A stretch of DNA of 59,187 bases, from positions 1-59,187 of the forward strand of contig JAHBSS010000005.1 in NCBI GenBank assembly GCA_019639015.1. The letters are read 5' to 3'. This document shows positions 47,059 to 56,378 of this stretch, piece by piece; the first letter of the stretch is position 1, and each line of letters begins with the position of its first letter. The position numbers and the translations under genes were made by a program. Under the pieces are notes generated by a model. The model was not told where the DNA came from. It saw only the letters and a list, made by a program, of their open reading frames with translations, and searched no databases. This stretch comes from Cryobacterium sp. (GTDB lineage Bacteria > Actinomycetota > Actinomycetes > Actinomycetales > Microbacteriaceae).

Positions 47059-47196
47059 TACTGACTGCCCGCTTCCTTGTGTCTTCTTCCAACAAGTTAG
47101 GAGGAAGGTGAACACGCAAAGGTTCACATCCCACCAAAGCCTAATCGCAATCCCGCTCTAGGTTCGATCACATTCCGACGGGTTAATCTTGACGTT

Positions 47197-48636
47197 ATGA
47201 AGTTTCAAGATGGAAAACCGGATTTTGAGCTCACTTACTCTGATGTGTTCCTAATTCCGAGCCATTCGGATGTCGCCAGTCGCCTCGAAGTGAGTCTAGA
47301 GACGGATGACCATACTGGTTGTTCAATCCCGCTCATTTCTTCAAACATGAACTCTGTTACTGGCAAGAGGCTCGCAGCTACCATGGCCAGGCGTGGGGGG
47401 CTGGGAGTGCTGCCACAAGACCTCAGTCCTCAAGATCTTGACCTCGCAATCCGCTGGGTCAAGGCACAGCATCCGATATTCGATTCGCCGCTTGAGCTTG
47501 ATTGTGAATCAACTGTTGAAGATGCAAAAGCTGTCATCCCGCCCGTGTCTGGACACGGCATTGTTTTGAGGGATAATTCTGGAAAATTCGCTGGATCTTT
47601 GGAGGCGAAGTCGCTGGAGACTGCCCTTCCGGGGGCAAAATTATCTGATCTAGTTGTAGACAACTTGCCTTCAATTGATGCAGACGACGTCGAAGATCCA
47701 AGAAAGGCTTTCGACCTACTGGTGGAAGCTCAAACCGACTTTGCACCAGTTGTGCGGCATGGAACCGTAATTGGAACCCTCAGTCGCAATTCCGCTTTGC
47801 GTTCTGTGATCTATCGGCCGAATCTAGACTCCGATGGAAGGTTGAAAGTCGCTTGTGCAATTGGGATTAATGGCGACTTGCTTGCAAAGGCCAAAGCGCT
47901 CGCTGAAGCGGGCGTCGACATCCTCGTAATTGATACCGCTCACGGTGGCCAATCCGCAATGTTGAGGGCAGTCGAATCGGTGCACAAATTGAATTTGGGG
48001 TTGCCAATAGTTGCCGGAAACGTTGTTACCGCTGACGCCGTAAATGATCTTGTCGAGGCAGGTGCCTCGATTATTAAAGTTGGCGTGGGGCCCGGTGCCA
48101 TGTGCACGACCAGAATGATGACAGCGGTTGGAAGACCACAGTTCTCGGCCGTAATTGAAACTTCGGAAGCAGCAGGGCGATTGGGTGCACACGTTTGGGC
48201 TGATGGCGGCGTTCGCTATCCGAGGGATGTTGCACTTGCTCTCGCGGCTGGTGCGTCGTCGGTCATGATTGGTTCCTGGTTCGCGGGAACGATTGAATCT
48301 CCTGGCGTGCTCAAGCAGGATCACTCCGGCAAGATTTACAAAGAAAGTTGGGGGATGGCCTCAACCAAGGCCGTACAGGAGCGTTTCGGAAGATTGAGTC
48401 CGTTTGAGCTCGCTAAAAAGACCTTGTTTGCTGAAGGAATTTCGTCGTCGAAATCATATTTGGATCTGTTTCGCCCTTCTGTTGAGGACCTGATTGACAT
48501 GATTACTTCTGGAGTGCGCTCGTCGCTTAGCTATGCAGGTGCTGACACTCTCGTCGATTTTCCGGGTAAGGCTATCGTTGGTGTGCAGTCGGCGGCTGGC
48601 TACGAAGAGGGGAAGGCTCTTCCTGTTAGCTGGTGA
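47197..48636 (+). CDS. guaB1: GuaB1-family IMP dehydrogenase-related protein (probable GMP reductase)
   Basis: The 479-residue TIM-barrel enzyme has LTYSDVFLIPSHS and SSNMNSVTGKRLA as start and the catalytic cysteine in GPGAMCTTRMMT (about residue 303). The insert after residue 95 resembles a diverged CBS pair (ESTVEDAKAVIPP, APVVRHGTVIGTLSR). It differs from GuaB2 (true IMPDH) in the loop near the C-terminus. GuaB1 of mycobacteria has GMP reductase activity; I infer the same here. It is divergent from kgd. Confidence 0.88.
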   Translation: MKFQDGKPDFELTYSDVFLIPSHSDVASRLEVSLETDDHTGCSIPLISSNMNSVTGKRLAATMARRGGLGVLPQDLSPQDLDLAIRWVKAQHPIFDSPLELDCESTVEDAKAVIPPVSGHGIVLRDNSGKFAGSLEAKSLETALPGAKLSDLVVDNLPSIDADDVEDPRKAFDLLVEAQTDFAPVVRHGTVIGTLSRNSALRSVIYRPNLDSDGRLKVACAIGINGDLLAKAKALAEAGVDILVIDTAHGGQSAMLRAVESVHKLNLGLPIVAGNVVTADAVNDLVEAGASIIKVGVGPGAMCTTRMMTAVGRPQFSAVIETSEAAGRLGAHVWADGGVRYPRDVALALAAGASSVMIGSWFAGTIESPGVLKQDHSGKIYKESWGMASTKAVQERFGRLSPFELAKKTLFAEGISSSKSYLDLFRPSVEDLIDMITSGVRSSLSYAGADTLVDFPGKAIVGVQSAAGYEEGKALPVSW

Positions 48637-48661
48637 ACGGCGTTTCCACTAAGGAACCAAA

Positions 48662-48667
48662 TATAAT
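48662..48667 (+). promoter_or_regulatory. Perfect -10 box (TATAAT) of the CNNM operon
   Basis: TATAAT is 10 bp before the ATG of a 14-codon ORF, leaving room for transcription to start at or just before that ATG. No good -35 box was found at 17 bp. Confidence 0.55.
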
Positions 48668-48677
48668 TAGTTGAATC

Positions 48678-48722
48678 ATGGACGACCCTCCGCCTGGACG
48701 ACAAGGCCGCCACCGTGCCTGA
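48678..48722 (+). CDS. 14-residue upstream ORF overlapping the CNNM start
   Basis: ATG 48678 opens a 15-codon frame (MDDPPPGRQGRHRA, stop 48720-48722) that ends 8 bases inside the CNNM gene at 48715, shifted by one base relative to it. With TATAAT 10 bp upstream it would be at or near the 5' end of the mRNA. A leader peptide that couples translation is possible; chance is the alternative. Confidence 0.35.
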   Translation: MDDPPPGRQGRHRA

Positions 48723-50028
48723 ACTCTATTTATTTGGGTTCGGGCTTCTACTCACCCTCGCCACTGGTCTGTTCGTTGCTTCCGAATTTTCTTTAGTAAA
48801 TCTTGACCGGGCTGACCTCGAATCCAGGATGGACAAGGGGGAGCGCGGGCTCGGCCTTACGATCAAGGCACTCAAGAAGACATCGACACATCTTTCGAGC
48901 GCACAGCTAGGGATCACTCTCACAACGCTCTTAGCTGGTTTCGCTTTTGAACCATCAATTTCGAGTTTTCTACGCCCCTTATTGAACGGACTTAATTGGC
49001 CTAAATCGGCTGGGGCGGTCGTTTCTAGTGTTCTGGCAGTCATTATTGCGACGTTGCTCTCAATGATCATCGGCGAACTTGTTCCCAAGAACTTTGCTTT
49101 AGCCTTGCCTCTTCGCGTCGCGAAATTCGCACTGCCGTTTCAAGTGGTGTTTACCGCGATCTTCAGACCCGCAGTCGCGTTACTTAATGGCACCGCGAAT
49201 CTTGTACTCCGAGGTCTTGGAATTGAACCAAAAGAAGAATTGTCATCGGCGCGAACGGCCGAAGAACTTCGATCGCTGGTCAGGCGCTCCGCTGTTGAAG
49301 GGAGCTTGGATCACGACACAGCTACGTTGCTGTCTCGCACCTTGCAATTCAACGAACATCTCGCCATTGACGTCATGACCCCGAGACCGAGAGTGCAACA
49401 CGTTTCGAGAAGCGCCCCTGCTCAGTCGGTAATTGATTTGGCGAGAACGACGGGCCTTTCTCGGTTTCCAGTAGTCGATGAAGGAATCGATGATGTTGTG
49501 GGACTTGTCCATGTGAAACAAGCTGTTGCGGTTCCGATTGAACGAAGATCTGAAGTGCCGGTTTCAGCGCTCTCAACAGCAGCGCTTAAGGTCCCTGAGA
49601 CCATGAAGCTCGATACCCTGCTTGGTGAGGTGCGGGGTCGGGGTTATCAGATGGCCGTTGTGATTGATGAATATGGTGGCACAGCCGGTGTTGTAACTCT
49701 CGAGGACCTCGTTGAAGAGCTTGTCGGTGAGGTATCTGACGAACACGATCGGTCGAGAGCTGGAGTTATCAAGTCCAATAATTGGTCGAGTTTCCCAGGA
49801 ATTTTGAGGCCTGATGAATTGCTCGATCAACTTGGGGTGAGTGTGCCAGAGGACGGCCCTTATGAAACAGTTGCGGGATTCATCACGAGTGAATTAGGTC
49901 GAATGCCTATAGTCGGAGATGAAGTCGAAGTTGATGGCGGATCACTTAGGGTTGAGCGACTTGACGGCCGAAGGATTGATCGCGTCCGATTCACGCCAAA
50001 CCAAGATCAATCGGAAGACGAATCATGA
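48715..50028 (+). CDS. CNNM/CBS transporter-like protein with CorC_HlyC domain (hemolysin family)
   Basis: The 437-residue protein has the DUF21/CNNM membrane domain (LYLFGFGLLLTLATGLFVASEFSLVNL, HLSSAQLGITLTTLLAG, IGELVPKNFALA), a CBS pair (about residues 215-345, with VMTPRPRVQHV and VVIDEYGGTAGVVTLEDLVEELVGEVSDE) and a C-terminal CorC_HlyC domain. Family members are linked to magnesium or cobalt homeostasis. GTG start at 48715. It is coupled to the next, related gene by ATGA. Confidence 0.9.
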   Translation: MPELYLFGFGLLLTLATGLFVASEFSLVNLDRADLESRMDKGERGLGLTIKALKKTSTHLSSAQLGITLTTLLAGFAFEPSISSFLRPLLNGLNWPKSAGAVVSSVLAVIIATLLSMIIGELVPKNFALALPLRVAKFALPFQVVFTAIFRPAVALLNGTANLVLRGLGIEPKEELSSARTAEELRSLVRRSAVEGSLDHDTATLLSRTLQFNEHLAIDVMTPRPRVQHVSRSAPAQSVIDLARTTGLSRFPVVDEGIDDVVGLVHVKQAVAVPIERRSEVPVSALSTAALKVPETMKLDTLLGEVRGRGYQMAVVIDEYGGTAGVVTLEDLVEELVGEVSDEHDRSRAGVIKSNNWSSFPGILRPDELLDQLGVSVPEDGPYETVAGFITSELGRMPIVGDEVEVDGGSLRVERLDGRRIDRVRFTPNQDQSEDES

Positions 50029-51068
50029 ATGACTGGCTCGGTCTCGTTTGGCTCGTAGTGTTACTCATCTTGAACGGCTTTTTCGTTGCAGCTGAGTTTG
50101 CGGTCATTTCAGCTCGAAGATCCCAAATTGAGCCTCGCGCTATTTCCGGCAGTCGCACGGCAAGAACCGCGCTTAAGGCGATGGAAAACGCGACCCTCAT
50201 GCTTGCCACAAGCCAATTAGGGATAACAGTGTGTTCCTTGTTGATCCTTGGAGTTTCTGAGCCTTCGTTACACCACTTGCTTCAAGGGCCGCTCGAACTT
50301 ACCGGTTGGAGTGTTGGTTGGATTGACTCGATTGCTTTTGCCGTAACGCTAATTTTGGTGTCGTTTCTGCATGTGGTGTTTGGGGAGATGGTTCCAAAGA
50401 ACCTTTCGTTCTCGGTACCGGATCGCGCCGTCTTGTTATTAGCACCGCCACTTTATGGGCTGTCAATTGTGTTCCATCCGGTAATTGTTGCGCTCAACGC
50501 AAGCGCGAACGGGGTGTTGAGAGTGTTCGGGGTAACTCCAAAGCGTGAAGCAATTAGCACCTTCACGATCGACGAAGTTGCGACAATTGTTGCGACTTCT
50601 CGAAGTGAAGGAGTTTTGCAAGATGATCGCGACGGACTCGCGGCAGCTTTCGAATTTACGGCGAAGCAAGTGAAGGATGTTGAGATCCCGCTTGACAAGT
50701 TAGTGACTCTAACGGTCGGATTTACGCCCGAAGACGTCGAACATGCTGTGAGCCAGAATGGCTTTTCGAGATACGTAATTACAGACGATTCGATTCCGAT
50801 CGGATATATCCACCTCAAAGACGTTCTTGATCTCGAGTCCGCAGCTGAGTATCAGCAACCAGTACCGCTCAAGAGAACTCGAAAACTTATCAGGGTGACT
50901 CAGGACACTGAGCTCGAAGACGCCTTGGCGGCAATGCGCCGTACGGGTGAGCACCTTGCTCAGGTCTCGAATGCGAATGGTGAAACCGTTGGCGTGCTGT
51001 TTCTTGAGGACATCATCGAAGAGCTTGTCGGTGAGGTCCAAGATGCAACGCGTCGCCTAAGACCGTGA
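50025..51068 (+). CDS. Second CNNM/CBS protein without CorC_HlyC domain
   Basis: The 347-residue paralog of its neighbour has the same membrane domain (LILNGFFVAAEFAVISARRSQIEPRA, LATSQLGITVCSLLILG, VFGEMVPKNLSFS) and CBS pair with FLEDIIEELVGEVQDATRRLR as C-terminus, but no CorC_HlyC domain. The tandem of long and short copies is common in Actinobacteria. Start ATG 50025 overlaps the previous stop. A gene for NAD(P)HX dehydratase follows after 17 bp. Confidence 0.9.
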   Translation: MNDWLGLVWLVVLLILNGFFVAAEFAVISARRSQIEPRAISGSRTARTALKAMENATLMLATSQLGITVCSLLILGVSEPSLHHLLQGPLELTGWSVGWIDSIAFAVTLILVSFLHVVFGEMVPKNLSFSVPDRAVLLLAPPLYGLSIVFHPVIVALNASANGVLRVFGVTPKREAISTFTIDEVATIVATSRSEGVLQDDRDGLAAAFEFTAKQVKDVEIPLDKLVTLTVGFTPEDVEHAVSQNGFSRYVITDDSIPIGYIHLKDVLDLESAAEYQQPVPLKRTRKLIRVTQDTELEDALAAMRRTGEHLAQVSNANGETVGVLFLEDIIEELVGEVQDATRRLRP

Positions 51069-51085
51069 CGGTAGGAGTGGTGTAG

Positions 51086-51904
51086 TTGGCAAATGAGTTC
51101 AAGGGCTGGGCTGAGGATGATGCCCGCAACTTCGTGGCGATTCCTCAAGAAACTGATGACAAATATCTTCGTGGAGTACTCGGTGTAATTACCGGTTCAG
51201 TCGAATATCCCGGATCAGCAGTCTTAGGGGTAGATGCCGCTTTGAGGACCGGCGTTGGAATGCTGCGGTATTTCGGCCCGGAAGTTGCAACGTCGATGGT
51301 TCTAGCTCGAAGACCGGAGGCCGTCACTGTTGAAGGCAAAGTTCAAGCTTGGCTAATTGGTTCAGGGATACCTGATACGTCCAAAATCGAATCTGACTCT
51401 AGGCGAATTTCGATTGCTCTCGAATCGGGCACGCCGCTTGTGCTCGATGCGGGTGGACTAGCTCTGGTATCCAAGGCTGTCGGCCCGAAAGTCCTAACTC
51501 CTCACGCGGGCGAGCTTTCAAAGTTATTGGGGCAGGATCTTGCTGAGATCAAATCGAATCCGCAGTTTTGGGTGCAGCGAGCTTCCGAAACGTTGTCCGC
51601 AACCGTTGTCTTGAAGGGAAATAGCACTTGGATTAGCGGACCGGGTGGCAATCTAGTTGTGAAATCTCCAACGACTTGGCTTGCAACCGCAGGCACCGGC
51701 GACAGCCTCGCCGGAATCACTGGGGCGCTGTTAGCAACTCATTCAAGAGAGATTGAATCGGACGAACGCATTTTGACTGCGCTCGCCGCCACTGCGGTTG
51801 TGATTCACGGACTCGCTGGTGTCGCAGCGAACTCCGCCGGTCCGTTCACTGTGTTGGGACTAAACGAATCGATCCCTAGCGTGATCGCCAAGTTAATCTC
51901 TTGA
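51086..51904 (+). CDS. nnrD: ADP-dependent NAD(P)H-hydrate dehydratase
   Basis: The 272-residue ribokinase-like enzyme repairs hydrated NADH and NADPH. It has GVLGVITGSVEYPGSAVLGVDAALRTGVGMLRYF, the TPHAGELSKLLG block, NSTWISGPGG and the GTGDSLAG catalytic loop with the conserved aspartate. It corresponds to the C-terminal half of the YjeF fusion; no epimerase domain is joined. TTG start at 51086, after GTAGGAG 15 bp upstream. Confidence 0.9.
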   Translation: MANEFKGWAEDDARNFVAIPQETDDKYLRGVLGVITGSVEYPGSAVLGVDAALRTGVGMLRYFGPEVATSMVLARRPEAVTVEGKVQAWLIGSGIPDTSKIESDSRRISIALESGTPLVLDAGGLALVSKAVGPKVLTPHAGELSKLLGQDLAEIKSNPQFWVQRASETLSATVVLKGNSTWISGPGGNLVVKSPTTWLATAGTGDSLAGITGALLATHSREIESDERILTALAATAVVIHGLAGVAANSAGPFTVLGLNESIPSVIAKLIS

Positions 51905-51957
51905 CTTTGAAACGAATCCGCTAGGGTCGACGTTTCGTTCGATTACGCTTGATCGCG

Positions 51958-53223
51958 ATGCGAAAGCTAGGTCGTAGTCCGATAGTGCTTTGGTTGGCAT
52001 TTATTGCCGCGCACCTTTGGCTCGGATGCTTGAACCTTTATGCACCGGGACTGCCACTTGGGGATGTCTCAATCGTCTACAAGTTCTGGACTGACAAGAT
52101 TCACTTGGCTGGTTTTTGGGTTGGGATTCAGAGCAGTTGGGTCTACCCAATTCTCGCGATCTTTCCGATGCTTGCCGCTTCGGTGTTTGGGTCGAGCCTT
52201 TACGCGAACACTTGGCTAAGCATGATCCTGTTACTTGATTTAGTAGCGTTCGGATTCTTGATCGGTTGGCGAGAATCAAGAGGTCGAGTGTTAGCCGCGT
52301 GGTGGTGGACAGCATTTTTGGTTTTGCTTGGTCCAATCTCGCTAGGTCGAATCGATGCTGTGACCGTTGCATTGGCGGTTACCGCGATAGCTGTCTTAGC
52401 TACCCGACCAGCGATTTCGGTCGCTCTGCTTACAGTTGCGATGTGGGTGAAAGTATGGCCGATCGCAATCTTGCTTTCAATGGTTACCGCGGTTCGTGGC
52501 AGGATTCGCGCCATTTCAATCATTCTCGGTTTAAGTTTGGTTATTGTCGTGACGGCTTTGTCGTTCGGGTCCGGCAGCAATGTGTTTAGCTTCATTTCCC
52601 AGCAAACGAATCGTGGGCTTCAAGTCGAGGCTCCGATTTCAACGGTCTGGCTTTGGCTGGCATTCATGGGGGTTCCAAACACAAGCGTTTATTACGATCG
52701 CGAGATTCTCACTTGGCAAGTGACTGGTGACGGGGTTGGTGTCGCGGGAACCGTAATGACCCCGTTGATGCTCATTGTTGCAATCGGGGTGCTTCTAATT
52801 GCAGTTCTCGCAATAAGAAGGGGAGCAGACTCGCAAATCGTGTTCGCGACCGTGAGCATCGCGATTGTTGCTTGCCTAATTGCGTTCAACAAGGTCGGTT
52901 CGCCTCAGTTCGTCTGCTGGCTCGCGGTCCCGGTGATTCTCGGACTATCAACAAAGAACCCCGATGATCGAGGTTGGTTCACTGTTCCTGCGACGTTATC
53001 TTTGGCGATTGCAACTCTCACGCAATTGATTTACCCATACCTTTATGGTTGGTTGCTTTCGTTGAATCCTTTGATGCTTGGGGTTCTGACCTTGCGGAAC
53101 GGGCTCTACTTTGTGCTAATTGGTTGGGCCGTGAACGAGTTGTTACGGATGGTGAGAGAGTCAGAACCTAGCCGGCTCGTCAGCTTGGAGCAAGATTCCA
53201 TCTTGGATCGCTCTCTTTCTTAA
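51958..53223 (+). CDS. GT87-type polyprenol-phosphate-mannose-dependent mannosyltransferase (PimE-like)
   Basis: The membrane protein (421 residues from ATG 51958; TTG 51949 is possible) has about 10-12 TM segments. The GT-C type features are a charged loop after TM1 (YAPGLPLGDVSIVYKFW) with an acidic residue, and the WVKVWPIAILLSMV helix. This is the pattern of DUF2029/GT87 enzymes that add mannose from polyprenol phosphate in Actinobacteria. The acceptor is unknown. Its 3' end overlaps the convergent response regulator gene by 63 bp, ending in a charged tail (ESEPSRLVSLEQDSILDRSLS). Confidence 0.8.
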   Translation: MRKLGRSPIVLWLAFIAAHLWLGCLNLYAPGLPLGDVSIVYKFWTDKIHLAGFWVGIQSSWVYPILAIFPMLAASVFGSSLYANTWLSMILLLDLVAFGFLIGWRESRGRVLAAWWWTAFLVLLGPISLGRIDAVTVALAVTAIAVLATRPAISVALLTVAMWVKVWPIAILLSMVTAVRGRIRAISIILGLSLVIVVTALSFGSGSNVFSFISQQTNRGLQVEAPISTVWLWLAFMGVPNTSVYYDREILTWQVTGDGVGVAGTVMTPLMLIVAIGVLLIAVLAIRRGADSQIVFATVSIAIVACLIAFNKVGSPQFVCWLAVPVILGLSTKNPDDRGWFTVPATLSLAIATLTQLIYPYLYGWLLSLNPLMLGVLTLRNGLYFVLIGWAVNELLRMVRESEPSRLVSLEQDSILDRSLS

Positions 53224-53835
53224 AGCGACCTTCGTGCCAACGTCGATTCCTGCTACTCGATACTTTTCCCTGATTCGCTTCAGATAAGACTTTGCGGTTT
53301 CTTCGGAGATACCGAGTTTGAACGCAACAGCTTTCACCGGCTCCCCTCCGCCGTATAGCGCCATGACGCGTCGTTCTTGAGCGCTGAGTTTTGGAGAACC
53401 TCCAACGTCGCCTGCATTCAGCGCTAGATCCAGTTCGGCTGAAATGAAAGATTCGCCTTTTGATGCGGCTCGGATCGCCTCGACGATCATTTGGGCGTCT
53501 TCGCTCTTGACCAAATAACCCAGAGCGCCAGCCGAAAGCGCTTCCCTCACAATGTTTGGTTCGGAATAAGTACTCATGAGTACGGTTTTGACGCCCGTGG
53601 TTTTCAAAGTAGAGATTTTCAAAGAAATCGGCAGGTTGTCTTTCAGGTCGAGATCGAGAAGCACGACATCCACGGGGAATTCGGGGTGCGTAAGTAGCTC
53701 TGGCCAAGTAGTCACGGCAGCCACCATTGAGATATCGTCGGCTGCGGAACGAATCCATTCTGTGAGAGCACCGAGTAACATCTTGTGGTCATCGACCAAG
53801 GCGAGCCGGATGGGCATCCGTTCAGTTTGTACCAT
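53161..53835 (-). CDS. LuxR/NarL-type response regulator
   Basis: The 224-residue protein has a receiver domain (D15, D16, phosphoacceptor D61 in VVLLDLDLKD, T/S in LMSTYSE, K in LVKSED) and a C-terminal helix-turn-helix (SAQERRVMALYGGGEPVKAVAFKLGISEETAKSYLKRI). The start ATG 53835 is chosen for AAAGGAGTGCAA; a frame from 53871 overlaps the upstream gene. It is the third gene of an operon with a histidine kinase and a kinase-like membrane protein. The C-terminus overlaps the GT87 gene on the other strand. Confidence 0.92.
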   Translation of the reverse strand: MVQTERMPIRLALVDDHKMLLGALTEWIRSAADDISMVAAVTTWPELLTHPEFPVDVVLLDLDLKDNLPISLKISTLKTTGVKTVLMSTYSEPNIVREALSAGALGYLVKSEDAQMIVEAIRAASKGESFISAELDLALNAGDVGGSPKLSAQERRVMALYGGGEPVKAVAFKLGISEETAKSYLKRIREKYRVAGIDVGTKVALRKRAIQDGILLQADEPARF

Positions 53836-53845
53836 TTGCACTCCT

Positions 53846-55129
53846 TTACCGGTCTTTCCTTTGATCAGCATGGTATTGCTCAGCAGGATTACTAACTAGA
53901 CAATCAATTCTTACCGCAAGATTTGAAGTCGCGGCGGTGGTTTCGAATGTTCCGACTCGCGCGATTGCCGCCCAAATGGCAGGATCGACTTTGCTTCTTG
54001 GAATTCCTGTGGTCTTTATCTCGATTGGAACCTGGATTGTGTCCGGTCCGGAAGTTAGAGGTCCAGATGACGCCGGTCCCAAAGTCAGTCTCATGGTTGC
54101 TTTCTCTCGGGCTGTGTCGGTCAGCAACAACCAAACCGCTGAAAGTAAACCGTCTCGCTCTGTCGGGGTCATAAGTCCTGCGAGGCTACCAGGATCAGAC
54201 AACGTAACTGAGTGGCCAAGGAGTTCTGATTCGCTAATGGCATGGTAGAGCCAAGTCTCTCTCCGGCCTTCGATGAGGTGTAGCCGCAATTCCGTCGCGA
54301 GAGAGGCTGCGGTCGAGGCCGTTTTCGGATCTAGCGGAAGCTTCGTGCGCCCGCTGGCAATTGATTCGAATAATTCTTCCGCGGCGAGGTCTAATCGGGC
54401 TAGTTCTTCTGAAGCCAGCATTCCGACTGCAAGCCGAGGGGCGAGGACATTGCTTTGGACTAATACCCTGTCCATCTCTCTCTGAACAATGCGCCTGAAT
54501 TGAGCCAAGAACCACACAGAAAAAACCGCCGGCAAGATCACTTCAGCCAGCAGCAATAGTTGAGTTGGCGCTGTGGTCTCAACCAACGGTGTCGTGATGA
54601 ACATCGAAACGGTGAAAATCAGTGTGAGGCCAAGGGCACTTGCGATCAACTCCCAGGCGGGGCGTAAGGTTACTGCGATCATCAGTGCGGCACTTGCGGC
54701 AACCGATGCCGTGGAGAACTCGCCCAGGTTTTTCAAGGGCCAAATCGCAATGAAGTCGAGCGCGACGACCGTCAGAATGCAAACAAGAAATGCGATGTAC
54801 AACCAGCCCGGCATTTTCTCGCCAAGGTAGAAAATTGCAATTCCCACCGAAACGATTGAGACGATATACAGTAGCCAAGCAAAAATCACCCAGACGGGAT
54901 TTGGGTAATCGGGGTAGTGAATTATTGCTAGAAGCATGCAAAACACCCCGGCGAAGCCCGCGATGATCCCGTAACCGATACCCAAGAAGTTCGTGCCAAG
55001 GCTTGCGCTACCCGCGCTCATTTTTCGCAATGCGCGAGCGGCGGGAGTCATCGACTTTGAGCGAGGCTTACCCTTTTTGCCAATCTCGACTCCGAGAGTG
55101 TTTTCGTCGACGGGTGTGTAGCTGTTCAT
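53846..55129 (-). CDS. Membrane kinase-like protein without recognisable catalytic boxes (predicted pseudokinase)
   Basis: The 427-residue protein has about six TM segments (residues 50-215), then a helical region (FRRIVQREMDRVLVQSNVLAPRLAVGML and the following helices) and a C-terminal part that resembles an ATPase domain only in length and order. No phosphoacceptor histidine in a DHp context and no N, G1 or G2 box are visible. It is coupled to the histidine kinase by ATGA and followed by the regulator. A partner that senses or modulates the active kinase is the likely role, by analogy and position. The family is not one I can name. Confidence 0.75.
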   Translation of the reverse strand: MNSYTPVDENTLGVEIGKKGKPRSKSMTPAARALRKMSAGSASLGTNFLGIGYGIIAGFAGVFCMLLAIIHYPDYPNPVWVIFAWLLYIVSIVSVGIAIFYLGEKMPGWLYIAFLVCILTVVALDFIAIWPLKNLGEFSTASVAASAALMIAVTLRPAWELIASALGLTLIFTVSMFITTPLVETTAPTQLLLLAEVILPAVFSVWFLAQFRRIVQREMDRVLVQSNVLAPRLAVGMLASEELARLDLAAEELFESIASGRTKLPLDPKTASTAASLATELRLHLIEGRRETWLYHAISESELLGHSVTLSDPGSLAGLMTPTERDGLLSAVWLLLTDTAREKATMRLTLGPASSGPLTSGPDTIQVPIEIKTTGIPRSKVDPAIWAAIARVGTFETTAATSNLAVRIDCLVSNPAEQYHADQRKDR

Positions 55130-56301
55130 CGTGGCACTTCCAGTACGACTGTGGTGCCAGCTCCCGGTGAAGAAAACAACCTCGCGGTGCCACCGATCTC
55201 GTCGAGTCTTGCGATCACTGACTCCTTTAGGCCCAGCCGGGCCGAATCAACGTCAGCAACCTGAAAGCCAACTCCTGAATCAGTCACTAGAGCTCTGACT
55301 GCAGTTTCGTCATTCGTTATTGTGACGTGGGCTTCTGTGACTCCTGAGTGCCTCCTGACGTTTTCGAGGCACTCGGCAAGTGCAAGCAAAAACGCGTCCA
55401 AGACTTCCGGCGGTAGGAGAACTTGGCCAGTGCCATGCCAATGAACTTCTAGGCCAATCCGATTAAAGCGGTGTTTTACAGACTCGAGCGTTGTGCCCAA
55501 GGTTTGCTCAATCGGCATCGTGATTGGTTGGGGGCTCTCTGTGTCAGAGTCCGCTTCAAGCGTTGGTTCGGCTCCCAGTCTCAATTGACGCAGCAAATTC
55601 GCATCGTCTGCAGCTTGGGCTTTTAGCGCCTCGGTCGTAACCCCTACTCCCGAATGCGCGAGCAGCGTTAGCGTCGCCAATACTGTGTCATGCAAGAGCC
55701 TCGCGCCTTGGCGCCTTTGAGCCTCGAGTTCGCTCGCTTGACGTTCAGCACGGTGTGCACTACCGATGCTTTGGATTCGTTCGGATGCTCGTGGGACGCT
55801 ACTTGAAACCCAGAATCCGATTGTGGTAAACGTGACCCAGCCCAGAATCACCGAACCGATTGCGTGGGTGAAGAACTCTTGAGTGCCTTGAGCCAAGTAC
55901 ACCAAGCCGACAGAAATACTTGCGGCAACAACTAACACGACCCTCCGAGTCCAGCTAGACGTGAGAACCAATGCGAACCCGGCAATTGCACCACCAGCGA
56001 ACGGGATCAGTGCCATTGCAAGCGCTCGATTATCTTGCGGAGAAATTGGCATTTGGACGATTGCCATCGCCCCGATACCGGCGGTAAGTCCGAGTAGCAC
56101 CCAAAGCAACGAGCGTTCACCCGCAAGTCTGATGTAGCAAAACAATAGGAGGACCCCAAGTGTTGCTGCTGCTAGAAAACTAGTGGCATCCACGATTCCT
56201 GGGGTCGCGAGTACCAGAAAACTAGCGAGAGTGAGAATGATCCCAAGAAGCCTAGTGGTCCTATACAGAAGGCGGTCGCGCTCTTTGGCGATCAAGTCCA
56301 T
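55126..56301 (-). CDS. Membrane sensor histidine kinase, NarL-system type
   Basis: The 391-residue kinase has about six N-terminal TM segments (15-165), a coiled linker, a HisKA_3-like phosphoacceptor H204 in RRQGARLLHDTVLATLTLL, and an HATPase with the N box in LLALAECLENVRRHSG, G1 VTDSGVGF, and LGLKESVIARLDEIGG. It would phosphorylate the LuxR-type regulator two genes downstream. ATG 56301 is the start. The stimulus is unknown. It follows the metX gene in the same direction after 77 bp. Confidence 0.9.
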   Translation of the reverse strand: MDLIAKERDRLLYRTTRLLGIILTLASFLVLATPGIVDATSFLAAATLGVLLLFCYIRLAGERSLLWVLLGLTAGIGAMAIVQMPISPQDNRALAMALIPFAGGAIAGFALVLTSSWTRRVVLVVAASISVGLVYLAQGTQEFFTHAIGSVILGWVTFTTIGFWVSSSVPRASERIQSIGSAHRAERQASELEAQRRQGARLLHDTVLATLTLLAHSGVGVTTEALKAQAADDANLLRQLRLGAEPTLEADSDTESPQPITMPIEQTLGTTLESVKHRFNRIGLEVHWHGTGQVLLPPEVLDAFLLALAECLENVRRHSGVTEAHVTITNDETAVRALVTDSGVGFQVADVDSARLGLKESVIARLDEIGGTARLFSSPGAGTTVVLEVPR

Positions 56302-56378
56302 GCGGTCAATACTTACATGAGTTCACCCCCATTCGGGGGTACAACACTTCCCAAGTTGAACTTCGAAAGTCGAAGGTA

